From Acidithiobacillus sp. (GTDB lineage Bacteria; Pseudomonadota; Gammaproteobacteria; Acidithiobacillales; Acidithiobacillaceae): DNA of 19,648 nt. This document shows positions 1 to 8,283 of this stretch, piece by piece. Both the position numbers and the translations under genes were made by a program. Each line of letters opens with the position of its first letter. Position 1 is the stretch's first letter. The stretch spans positions 1 to 19,648 of the forward strand of contig JAPTWR010000179.1 in assembly GCA_028065135.1 (NCBI GenBank), in the 5' to 3' direction. Below the pieces are notes generated by a model that was given only the letters and a program-made list of their open reading frames with translations, was not told the origin of the DNA and ran no database searches.

Positions 1-221
1 ACACCATCAATATTGAAAAAGATGGGACGGTGCGGGTGAAAGGTCATCGCTATGACTTGAACGCGCTACAAAAAATGCTGGCGCACGACAGTGATCCGGG
101 CAAGACCCAGATCACCATAGCGGCCGACAAGGGGGTGCCGTTTCAAGACTTCGTTCACGTCATGGATGCCTGCCAGAAGGCGGGGGTCAGTGATATCGGT
201 ATTGCCGCAAAACCCCGTTGA
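1..221 (+). CDS. exbD: ExbD/TolR-family proton-channel subunit, C-terminal end (partial)
   Basis: Only the last 72 or so codons are inside the window; the reading frame is already open at position 3 and ends with TGA at 219-221. ExbD is an inner-membrane protein with one N-terminal helix and a periplasmic domain, and works with ExbB to energise TonB with the proton motive force. What is visible fits the periplasmic domain: a strand with DGTVRVKG, then ITIAADKGVPFQDFVHVMD and CQKAGVSDIGIA, the usual ExbD ending of 'aDk.v.y..v..vmd.a..aG...i'. The membrane helix with its key aspartate lies outside the window. The receptor gene follows after 18 bp, so they are probably co-transcribed, and exbB probably lies upstream. 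TolR is the alternative, but the adjacent receptor and the tonB gene 8 kb away favour ExbD. Confidence 0.85.
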   Translation, partial: TINIEKDGTVRVKGHRYDLNALQKMLAHDSDPGKTQITIAADKGVPFQDFVHVMDACQKAGVSDIGIAAKPR

Positions 222-239
222 AATGAAGGAGAGTATGAG

Positions 240-2627
240 ATGTACAAGAAACTGCCGTTAAAACCTCTGCTAGTGGCTATTGCTGCCACGGGCGCATGGA
301 ACATCACCGTCGTGGCCGCGGCTCAAGCCGGGGTCACCGCGCCAACCACTTCTGCCGCAACAAACGACACCGTGAATGTCGGCAAGGTCAATGCGTCATC
401 AGGCATACTAACGGAATCAGGAAAACTGCTGGCATCAACCAATGAAAAACTGACCAAGAAGAAGATATTCCAATCGACACAGTCAGAAACCGTAATATCC
501 AAAAAACAGATGCAAGCGCTAGGTCCGGCATCAGGCGCTGCCCAAGCGCTTTCTACAGCCCCAGGAATTGCGGTCCGTGGCTATGCAGGTATCGCCAGCA
601 CGGGGCGCTACTCAATTTCAGTTCGCGGCGTCAAGGTGGGTTGGGCTTCGGTTGCCGGAGATCCGGAAAGAAGTGGGATATCTATCTTGTTTGATGGGAT
701 ACCCATGAACGGTCTTGTACAAAACAACGGTTCGTGGGATTCCAATGAAATACCCATTCTCCAGATGATCAGTGGCATCAACGTGATATACGGCCCAGGG
801 AACCCGGCATCGAGATGGTTTGATAGTCTTGGTGGGACGATTAATTTTGTACCCGTACAACCGTCCTTGAAACCAAGTGCTGAGGTTGGAACATTTTTTG
901 GCAGCAATGGAACGTATGGGTTGCACTTCAACGTAAAAACGGGGGCAATGGATGGCTGGTCTGCCGTGTTGGCTGGAGGATATACCCAAAACAACACGTT
1001 CCGTACCGGATCATTTAATGCACCAAGTAAGGCGTTCGCCTATTTTGGTAAGGTGGTAAAAACCTTCAGATCAGGTACCTTCAGCATCGGTGGCTATGTC
1101 AATAGCGCGAACGAATTTAGACCGAACTTTATTCCAGTTTCACCAATCCAAGGAATCACCACTCAAGGTCTGAATGCGAATGCCCCGCTGTACAGTCAAA
1201 CCACGAGCGGGTACTATTATTCTTTGCCGGAATCCGTCTGGTTCAAGCAGATCACCGTTCAAGATTACCTGCTCTACTCGAAGTTGCATCTGAGGTTGGA
1301 TAGGCATGTGGGACTGCATGAGATGCTATGGTATCGACATGGACATCGGATACACAACAGAATTAATAATTTCCAACCAGGGAACACTACCGAGTATTAT
1401 TATCCCAATAGTGAAACCTTCGGAGACAAACTGTATTTTGATTGGAAACTGCCATACAACACCGTAAAAGCAGGAGGTTACTGGATACAGCAACAATATA
1501 ATACTTTGATATCTATGACCCCGAATAATGATATTCCACAGACCGCCATTGCCAGCGTTACCAATCCTACAGTAGACTATAATAACGATACAACAAATAC
1601 CACCTATCTGGCCGGATTTATTCAGGACACCATCACGCCAATTTCCGGATTAAAGATCACGCCGGGCCTTTCGGCGGTAGAATTTGCCACACAGTTCTAC
1701 AATAATGGGGCACAGGGAATTCCCTATGTGACGCAGGGCGCCACCAACTTCACCGCCACACCCAACAGTTCCAAAACATTCACCAAGCTGGAACCCTCGG
1801 TTGGTTTTAGATATGCTCCAGTGAAGTGGGGGGCATTATATGGCAATTATGCGCTGACCTATCAGAACCCTATCAATGGGGCATTCGGTGCTTACAATGC
1901 GAGTATCGTTAATTATAGCACCCTTAAACCAGTGAAAAGTACGGACTATGAGGTTGGCGCCAAGTTCCTGATAAAAAACTTTATGTTTCTCCATGACTTC
2001 ACCTTCAACGTAAACTACTACCATGATTACCTGAGCAATGAGACCGTTCCTATTGCGTTGGCCAACGGTACGCAGGAATTTGCTGGAGCCGATGCCACAC
2101 TAAATGGAGTGAACCTGACCGTTGCGGATAACCCAAGCTGGCATTGGCATCTCTATGCCAATTTAGGCTTGAGCCATAATTACTTTAATTCTTATACGCC
2201 ATCAGGAGGAGGGATATCGACTTCTGGATTGCCGGTCTCCTACAATCCCAATATGACGCTTACCGCGGGTGCCTACTATCGGGCGTATGTCGATGGAGTG
2301 CTGATATCTCCCAATCTCGTGGACCAGTACACGAGCTCGCAATACTTGTTCGACAACCTCACGGGATTACCATCTCAGCAAAAAATGTCCGGGTACAATG
2401 TGTTAAATGCGGGGATTGCATTCAAAACGGACAAGCTTAACCGGTACGTCCCCACTCTCAAGGCGGTGTCGCTTTCTGTCGGAGTGACGAATCTCTTGGG
2501 GCGCAAATATAATCCGATCGAGTATATCACCAGTGGCGGGTACTTTGGCGGAAACAGCGCTGGGGCTATCTTGGCGGATCCGGGCGCTCCCCGTCAGTAT
2601 TATGTTGCCGTTTCCGCAAAGTTTTAG
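240..2627 (+). CDS. TonB-dependent outer-membrane receptor (receptor 1)
   Basis: A 795-residue outer-membrane beta-barrel with an N-terminal plug, importing a ligand that cannot be named from sequence. Residues 1-30 form a signal peptide (KK, then an Ala-rich hydrophobic stretch ending AAAQA). A candidate TonB box, DTVNVGKV, sits at about residues 43-50. The plug runs from about residue 75 to 210 and contains APGIAVRGYAG, ISVRGVKVGW, ILFDGIPMN and INVIYGPGNPASRW. The rest is barrel strands, and the protein ends in phenylalanine (AVSAKF) as outer-membrane proteins do. The ATG at 240 follows a strong AAGGAGAG at 226-233. It lies 18 bp behind exbD. It is clearly paralogous to the next gene and to the partial receptor at the right edge; all three share a C-terminal 'Y-[IV]-[ST]-[SA]-G-G ... 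L-A-[DS]-P-G-[AT]-P-R' block. Iron-siderophore uptake is the family default, but the neighbourhood suggests a phosphorus-containing ligand (inference). Confidence 0.93.
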   Translation: MYKKLPLKPLLVAIAATGAWNITVVAAAQAGVTAPTTSAATNDTVNVGKVNASSGILTESGKLLASTNEKLTKKKIFQSTQSETVISKKQMQALGPASGAAQALSTAPGIAVRGYAGIASTGRYSISVRGVKVGWASVAGDPERSGISILFDGIPMNGLVQNNGSWDSNEIPILQMISGINVIYGPGNPASRWFDSLGGTINFVPVQPSLKPSAEVGTFFGSNGTYGLHFNVKTGAMDGWSAVLAGGYTQNNTFRTGSFNAPSKAFAYFGKVVKTFRSGTFSIGGYVNSANEFRPNFIPVSPIQGITTQGLNANAPLYSQTTSGYYYSLPESVWFKQITVQDYLLYSKLHLRLDRHVGLHEMLWYRHGHRIHNRINNFQPGNTTEYYYPNSETFGDKLYFDWKLPYNTVKAGGYWIQQQYNTLISMTPNNDIPQTAIASVTNPTVDYNNDTTNTTYLAGFIQDTITPISGLKITPGLSAVEFATQFYNNGAQGIPYVTQGATNFTATPNSSKTFTKLEPSVGFRYAPVKWGALYGNYALTYQNPINGAFGAYNASIVNYSTLKPVKSTDYEVGAKFLIKNFMFLHDFTFNVNYYHDYLSNETVPIALANGTQEFAGADATLNGVNLTVADNPSWHWHLYANLGLSHNYFNSYTPSGGGISTSGLPVSYNPNMTLTAGAYYRAYVDGVLISPNLVDQYTSSQYLFDNLTGLPSQQKMSGYNVLNAGIAFKTDKLNRYVPTLKAVSLSVGVTNLLGRKYNPIEYITSGGYFGGNSAGAILADPGAPRQYYVAVSAKF

Positions 2628-2737
2628 CTTGAATGCAAGAGATTGTCGTGATAATTAGTTTACGGAGAACCTATATGTTCACAGCCAATCCTGTTTTTCC
2701 GGATATTAGATGTTTTTAGTTATAAAGTGGCCGAATG

Positions 2738-2806
2738 AGCGCCGTAATCTGTCAGAAGGCAGGGATCACTGATATTGGTGTTTCCCGAAAAATCCAACTG
2801 ATATAA
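2738..2806 (+). pseudogene. Decayed 3' remnant of an exbD gene
   Basis: Read in frame to the TAA at 2804-2806, this stretch encodes CQKAGITDIGVSRK followed by a few more residues. It matches the C-terminus of the ExbD at the window start (CQKAGVSDIGIAAK). The match continues past the stop codon into the Shine-Dalgarno (AAGGAGA) and the ATG of the next receptor, just as exbD runs into receptor 1. Upstream of about 2740 the similarity fades and no full gene is present. The differences are mostly conservative codon changes (V/I, S/T, I/V), as expected for a copy that diverged while coding and was later cut down. It is best read as a scar of a duplication of the exbD-receptor unit. Confidence 0.75.
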
Positions 2807-2819
2807 AGGAGAAGATGAC

Positions 2820-5117
2820 ATGCTCTTGGCACCTGGCACTAAAAACCTGCTTCATTCAACATGCGCACTGGCAGTATTAACCATATCTAGCAATGCTTAC
2901 TCAGACAATAATAGCCCAATAAATATTGGGACTGTTTCACAAAGTAGCGCAGAAACGTCTTCAACAAATGCTAAGAAAATAGTGGCAAGATTGTTGCGCA
3001 GTAATACCCCATCTACTTATATCAGTGCAGCCAAAATCGCCAACGAGGTGGCTCCGGGTGGCACCATTGTCGACGCCCTTACCGTTGCGCCGGGCGTACA
3101 CATCAATGGATATGGCTCGGGTAACGGTGCCGCCCGCTACCAGATTCGCATCAATGGCATCCAGACGGGGTGGGCTTTGAGCGCAGGTAATCCGGAAAAA
3201 AATGGCATCGCGGTATCTTTTGATGGTGTGCCCATGAACAACCCTTTATCGAACTGGGATGGATGGGAAAGCTCGGAAACCCCAATCTCTAACATATTTT
3301 CTGGCATTCGGGTCACACAAGGCCCAGGTAATCCAGATAACCGCTGGTATGACAGCATGGGTGGCACTGTAAATCTTATCCCTCAGGAACCTGGCAAGCA
3401 TATGGGAGGCGAGCTCGCTCTGGGCTATGGCAGCTTTTCTTCCCCTTCTGCGGCGGCCGTGTTTCGCACCGGTGACTTGTCTGGCTGGAGTACAGTCTTT
3501 GCTGCAGGGTACACGCGCAGCAATGGTTTCCGCTCCGATCCTTACTATGCGCCTAATGAGGGTGCTGCCTTCTATATGAAAACCCGCAAGGATTTCACCG
3601 ACGGGCATGCCAGCGTCGGGCTCTACTTCAGCCGGACGAGCGAATATCGCCCCATGTATATTCCCGTCTCTCCCATTCCAGGGGTTTCGGTCAATGGATA
3701 TCAGCAACCCGGCCCCGCTTACAGCGAACAGACAACCGGCTATACCTATACCATCCCCACTTCCTTATACTTCAAAAATGACACAGCCCATATGTTCCTC
3801 GGCTATGCCAAACTCCATCTACGTCTCGCAAGCAATATTCGCATGGATAATCTGCTCTGGTATCGAAACGGATATCGGCACCATAATCGTCCAAATAATT
3901 ATTATTACCATTTTGTGAATACGGAAGATTTTACCAACACCACTGCTACACTAGGGGACAAGCTAGTGCTTTCTGCCGCACTCCCATGGAATCACCTTCA
4001 GGTAGGCGGCTACATCATGGACGAGCGTAATCACAACACCTATCTCGGCTATAATCCTGCCGTATTTGCGAGCAGTCCTGCGAATCCTATTTTTGTGGCT
4101 GGCTACTATGATGATTGGGAAGGCGCAAACATTTTTACTCAGGATACCATCACGCCATTGGCGGGACTACATATTACGCCAGGCTTGGCCTTAATGAGCT
4201 ATCGAGTCCAATTCGTCAATAATTCCAATGCTACGATTCCGGTCGGAGCTACACCATATATAGTTCGCAACCTGGCTGCCAATAATGTTAGCAATTATAC
4301 AAAATTCATCCCGAGTTTGGGCATAAACTATCGTGTCCTGCAGGGATTGCATCTTTTTGCTACCTGGTCACAGAACTTCCAGACTCCCTCTGCGGACGCT
4401 TATGGCAACTATGATCAGGCCTCAGTGGTTGTGCCAAGAAACCCAACTTCCATTAACAGCTACATCGGCGGAGTAAAATGGGATATTGGCCCATGGGACG
4501 GCACAGTCAGCGCCTTCCACCAACATCTGACCAATGCCGTGCTGAGTAGTTTTATTCCCTCCCTGCTGATCACTGAATTAGATCAGGTAAGCGCCATCTA
4601 CAATGGGGTGAATTTTAGCGCGAACTATGGTAAACGATTGGGTGTGCAGTTGTTCACCAACGACACCCTCGAGCATGCCTATTACCCCACCTATCGGCCC
4701 GCCTCTGGGATGCCTTTGTATGGAGCACGCATGCCTAACGTGCCAACGACGTCGCTATCCTTTGGAGTCGGCTACCGCTGGTATCAAATAGCGGCACTCT
4801 GGAATGCTCGCCTCTCCGATACCTATACCTCCTCCACAACCTTGTTTTCCAATATCACCAATGAACCGACGAATGCACAAAATCCTGCATATAACATTGT
4901 CGATCTCGGACTCTCTGTAACCACCGCCATGCATCTGGTGCCTGGGTTTCATAAAATAAAATTTTCGCTGCAGATTTTTAACCTCTTCAATCGTCATTAC
5001 AACAGTATGGCTTATATTTCCAGCGGAGGTGAGCTGGGTCCAAATAGTGCTGGTGCCGTACTGGCTGATCCAGGTGCGCCGAGAGCAGTATATGGATCTC
5101 TAACAGCGTATTTATAA
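2820..5117 (+). CDS. TonB-dependent outer-membrane receptor (receptor 2)
   Basis: A 765-residue receptor paralogous to receptor 1. The N-terminus has a hydrophobic export segment (about residues 10-27, ending SSNAYS), followed by a box-like SPINIGTV at about 32-39, comparable to DTVNVGKV in receptor 1. The plug contains APGVHINGYGSGNGAARYQIRING, TGWALSAGNPEKNG, SFDGVPMN and RVTQGPGNPDNRWYDSMGG; barrel strands follow. The C-terminal block ending DPGAPRAVYGSLTAYL closes with leucine rather than the more usual phenylalanine. The start at 2820 is set by AAGGAG at 2806-2811, a site inherited from the exbD remnant just upstream. The 192-bp gap to receptor 1 leaves room for its own promoter, but I see no convincing one. 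The partial receptor on the minus strand at the right edge is more like this protein than like receptor 1. The ligand is unknown. Confidence 0.93.
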   Translation: MLLAPGTKNLLHSTCALAVLTISSNAYSDNNSPINIGTVSQSSAETSSTNAKKIVARLLRSNTPSTYISAAKIANEVAPGGTIVDALTVAPGVHINGYGSGNGAARYQIRINGIQTGWALSAGNPEKNGIAVSFDGVPMNNPLSNWDGWESSETPISNIFSGIRVTQGPGNPDNRWYDSMGGTVNLIPQEPGKHMGGELALGYGSFSSPSAAAVFRTGDLSGWSTVFAAGYTRSNGFRSDPYYAPNEGAAFYMKTRKDFTDGHASVGLYFSRTSEYRPMYIPVSPIPGVSVNGYQQPGPAYSEQTTGYTYTIPTSLYFKNDTAHMFLGYAKLHLRLASNIRMDNLLWYRNGYRHHNRPNNYYYHFVNTEDFTNTTATLGDKLVLSAALPWNHLQVGGYIMDERNHNTYLGYNPAVFASSPANPIFVAGYYDDWEGANIFTQDTITPLAGLHITPGLALMSYRVQFVNNSNATIPVGATPYIVRNLAANNVSNYTKFIPSLGINYRVLQGLHLFATWSQNFQTPSADAYGNYDQASVVVPRNPTSINSYIGGVKWDIGPWDGTVSAFHQHLTNAVLSSFIPSLLITELDQVSAIYNGVNFSANYGKRLGVQLFTNDTLEHAYYPTYRPASGMPLYGARMPNVPTTSLSFGVGYRWYQIAALWNARLSDTYTSSTTLFSNITNEPTNAQNPAYNIVDLGLSVTTAMHLVPGFHKIKFSLQIFNLFNRHYNSMAYISSGGELGPNSAGAVLADPGAPRAVYGSLTAYL

Positions 5118-5187
5118 TTGTGGGATATCAGTCTGATGAACAGCCTTCACTTTTTGCTTATCCCAGTGCTCCATTGCAGGTCTTTAG

Positions 5188-5208
5188 GTGAGGTCTCACT
5201 CAATTTTT
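5188..5208 (+). terminator. Weak candidate terminator after receptor 2
   Basis: A short inverted repeat, GTGAG/CTCAC with only two bases between the arms, is followed within three bases by a run of five T. The stem is short and the loop very tight, so termination efficiency would be doubtful. It lies 70 bp behind the receptor 2 stop and 113 bp before the phosphoesterase start, where a break between transcription units would be reasonable. The rest of the 203-bp gap holds a second small inverted repeat (GAGTT/AACTC, 5249-5264) and no clear promoter. Confidence 0.25.
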
Positions 5209-5320
5209 AACACGCATGAAAGGGAGATCTTGGGAGATTGTTGAAACAGAGTTATCACCAACTCTACGTCTTAGCGTCACTCTTTGTTTCTGCCAAAATG
5301 CGTTTTTAGGAGCCGGATTA

Positions 5321-8209
5321 ATGAATAATATGACTAGGAAGGCAGTTATCAGCGTCATAGTTGCAGGATCGTTATGCTACTTACCTTCTGCCCTGGCCAC
5401 ACTCCTGAATAGGCATGTTTTAAGTGCAGTTCAACTTGATTCACAAAATAGAGTAAATTACACAGCCACATTGCCCACGGGCCGCATAGTGACGCCGACC
5501 GGTGTCATTAACGGCACCCCGAATTTCCCCACGGTGGTAGCAGCAGATGAAAACCGTATTGCCGTGATGGCTAACGGTGCAACACCTTTTCAAAGCATCA
5601 CGTTTTATGACGGAAAGGATCTTCAGCGGATAGATCGTCTAGTAGCGTTTTCGAGAGTGGCGCCCGTTAAACCGGTGGCTCATGCAACACTCGGTGGTAG
5701 TGGTATCGCGATCAATCCGCAACATGCGGGTGCAGCAGGTGTTGTGTATGTTCCAAAAGAAGGCGCTGCACTTAAAATTGCCCAGGCCAAAGCCACACTT
5801 GCCGCCGAGAGCGATCCCCAAGCCATTCCCACTTCGGTCATTTCGCACAGCGACTTTTTCCAAGGGCTTACTGCCGGTCCGAATGGTACCTTCTACGCTA
5901 CAGGAGGTGATTCTGATCAGGTGGTGGCTTTGCGCAGTGTGCAGGGCAAGGTTGAGGTGATTCATCGGTATCCTTTGCAGTGGCAGGCTTTTCCGAAGAA
6001 TCAGTATCCCTATCAGTATCAGGGGAATCAGCAGAAGAAATATCTCTTTTACCCGGACTCGGTGGTCGTCGGTCCCCAGAATAAGCATCTCTATGTGACG
6101 GGGATGCTCTCCAACAGTCTGGCGCGTATCAATATCGCCAGTGGCAAGACCGAATACGTCAATGTCGGCGCCTACCCCTTTGCTGTGGCCCTGGCCGATA
6201 ACGAGCAGCGGTTGGTGGTCAGCGACTGGGCGGGCAACGGCGTTGTGGTGCTGGACCGACAAAACCTGGAGGTTCTGGGGAAAATTCCCACCGGGCCGAC
6301 GGTCGGCCCGTCAACAGTAGCGGCAGGTGTGCATCCTACGGCGATGGTTGTGGTGCCCGACAGTCCCGACATCTTTGTGGCCGACGCCAATGTCGACAAG
6401 GTGGTGGAAGTCGATACGCAAAGCTTGCGTCCGCTGCAGGTGGTGGATGACAGCCCCTATCCCGATGCCCCTCCCGGCAGCTATCCGGATGGACTTGCGG
6501 TTGCCGATGGCAAGCTCTACGTCGCCAATGCCGGTAATAATGATGTGGCGGTGTATGACATCCGCACGGGCAAGCGTCTGGGTCTGATTCCCACGGCCTG
6601 GTACCCGACCAGCCTGACGGTGGCGAATGGTGCCTTATATATCAGCTGTGCCAAAGGTCTGGGTTCCGGGCCCAATCTGCAGTGGCAGTATATCGGCAAT
6701 ATGATGCACGGGGTGATCCAGAAGGTGGCTCTCAAGGAAATCCCGGCCCATCTGGCCGATTGGACCGAGAAATCTTTGCACAACGATGGTTTTACGCCGG
6801 CCCAGCGCGGCGCCCGTCACGAGGAGAATGTCAAAACCACCGCCTATCTGCGCAAACATATTCACTACGTTGTATTCATTCTGCGTGAGAATAAGACCTT
6901 TGATGAAGATTTAGGAGATTACACGGCGGCTGGTAAATGGGCGGATCCGCATTTTGATCTGTACAACCAGAAAGAATTGCCCAATTTGTATAATCTGGCC
7001 CATCATTATGCGCTGTTCGTGAATTTCATGGCCGACGGGGAAGTCACCGCACAGGGTCATCAGTGGACCGATGGCGCTTCGGATTCCGATGTGGTGCAGC
7101 GCTTGTGGCCCGAATATTATTCTAACCGCGGTTTGCTCTGGAACGCCGGTCCCGGCGGTAGCTCCTCCCTCAAGCCCGCCGCACCAGGTGCGCACAACCC
7201 CTATGATATCTACCAGCCGCTGGGAGATCATACCAACCCCTGGATCAGTTATCCTGAAAAGCTCTATTTGTTTAATGATCTTTTGGAACATCATGTCAGT
7301 TTTGAGGATTTTGGCGAGAACGTGACGCGACGGCGGGATGGTGTCATTCGTACTGGTTTACTGCAGCATATGGATGTCCGTTATCCCTATTGGGATCGGA
7401 TGATTCTGGATACGGCTCGTGAGAAACTGGCAGAACACTGGCTTAAGGCACATCCGGGCGTAAAATTTCCACATTTCATCTATATCTGGATACCGGATGA
7501 TCATACCGCAGGTTTGGATCCCTGCTATTACGCGCCAGATTATTACGTAGCCAATAACGACTACGCCACGGCCAAATTCATCCATTACCTGTCCACGACG
7601 CCGCAATGGAAGCATATGGCGATTTTCCTGACCGAGGACGATGCGCAGTCCGGCGCCGATCATATCAATGGTCATCGTACTTTTGCGCTGACCATCAGTC
7701 CCTGGGTCAAAAAAGGCGTGCTGGAAACGCATCTGGATTCCCAGGTGAATATCGTCAAAACCATTGAAGCGGCCTTGGGTCTGCCGCCCATGTCCCAGTG
7801 GGATGCCAATGCCTCCGTCATTGCGGGCATCTGGACAGATCATCCGGATTTCGCGCCGACGCCGGCGGTGCTTCCGATTCAGGTGCCGGTGTCTTTCAAT
7901 CCGGGTAAATGCAGCAATCGGACCTTGCTCAGAAAAGAGGCGGGGGCCACCGGTCATATGCTGACTGCGGAATGGTTGAAGGCGCATACCGGTCCCCACG
8001 GGCGGCATCTGGCTCCGGTTAGTGCGGCGAACGCCTATACCCCCACTTCCCTGCTCAAGGTCAGCGGTCCTGAGCAGTTGAAGCAGGAGTGGATCGCCAG
8101 CAAGGGGGTCAAAAGCTACGACCATTTTATGGCCTACTTACATCACTATGCCCAAGTCCATGGGGCGACCATCGCCAGCTATGAAGCCAATGAAGGGAAG
8201 CTCCATTGA
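5321..8209 (+). CDS. Exported beta-propeller/phosphoesterase two-domain protein
   Basis: A 962-residue protein. The start chosen is the ATG at 5321, because AGGAG at 5308-5312 precedes it and a signal peptide follows directly (MNNMTRKAVISVIVAGSLCYLPSALA). The frame stays open upstream to 5216, but that stretch has no export signal or ribosome site. Residues of about 40-480 form a YncE/YVTN-like propeller with repeated blades such as LYVTGMLSNSLARINIASGK, LVVSDWAGNGVVVLDRQ and LYVANAGNNDVAVYDIRTGK. From about residue 515 comes an alkaline-phosphatase-superfamily phosphoesterase domain of the phospholipase C/acid phosphatase type. It contains FILRENKTFDEDLG (519-532), GHQWTDG (579-585) and TEDDAQSGADHINGHR (771-786), which hold the likely metal ligands E523, N524, D773, D774 and H781. 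The mature protein should be periplasmic or surface-bound and hydrolyse a phosphomonoester or diester of unknown identity. Its place between receptor and tonB genes suggests it prepares a phosphorus compound for uptake (inference). Confidence 0.88.
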   Translation: MNNMTRKAVISVIVAGSLCYLPSALATLLNRHVLSAVQLDSQNRVNYTATLPTGRIVTPTGVINGTPNFPTVVAADENRIAVMANGATPFQSITFYDGKDLQRIDRLVAFSRVAPVKPVAHATLGGSGIAINPQHAGAAGVVYVPKEGAALKIAQAKATLAAESDPQAIPTSVISHSDFFQGLTAGPNGTFYATGGDSDQVVALRSVQGKVEVIHRYPLQWQAFPKNQYPYQYQGNQQKKYLFYPDSVVVGPQNKHLYVTGMLSNSLARINIASGKTEYVNVGAYPFAVALADNEQRLVVSDWAGNGVVVLDRQNLEVLGKIPTGPTVGPSTVAAGVHPTAMVVVPDSPDIFVADANVDKVVEVDTQSLRPLQVVDDSPYPDAPPGSYPDGLAVADGKLYVANAGNNDVAVYDIRTGKRLGLIPTAWYPTSLTVANGALYISCAKGLGSGPNLQWQYIGNMMHGVIQKVALKEIPAHLADWTEKSLHNDGFTPAQRGARHEENVKTTAYLRKHIHYVVFILRENKTFDEDLGDYTAAGKWADPHFDLYNQKELPNLYNLAHHYALFVNFMADGEVTAQGHQWTDGASDSDVVQRLWPEYYSNRGLLWNAGPGGSSSLKPAAPGAHNPYDIYQPLGDHTNPWISYPEKLYLFNDLLEHHVSFEDFGENVTRRRDGVIRTGLLQHMDVRYPYWDRMILDTAREKLAEHWLKAHPGVKFPHFIYIWIPDDHTAGLDPCYYAPDYYVANNDYATAKFIHYLSTTPQWKHMAIFLTEDDAQSGADHINGHRTFALTISPWVKKGVLETHLDSQVNIVKTIEAALGLPPMSQWDANASVIAGIWTDHPDFAPTPAVLPIQVPVSFNPGKCSNRTLLRKEAGATGHMLTAEWLKAHTGPHGRHLAPVSAANAYTPTSLLKVSGPEQLKQEWIASKGVKSYDHFMAYLHHYAQVHGATIASYEANEGKLH

Positions 8210-8283
8210 ACAAACAGTGCAACCGCGAAAATCGCCGAATATTCCGTGCCACGACCCGGCCTATGCAAGGATTTTGAGAACGT

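Noticed and set aside
2675..2719. 14-codon open frame with a GGAG upstream, between receptors 1 and 2
   Set aside because: Short enough to arise by chance, with no similarity to anything nearby. It could be a leader peptide, but no attenuator-like structure is visible.
5216..5320. Upstream extension of the phosphoesterase gene to the ATG at 5216
   Set aside because: The extra 35 residues have no export signal. The ATG at 5321 has a proper AGGAG and is followed at once by a signal peptide.
6293..6309. Perfect inverted repeat GGGCCGAC-G-GTCGGCCC, terminator-like
   Set aside because: It lies inside the propeller coding region, has a one-base loop and no T-run, and encodes a normal loop (GPTVGP).
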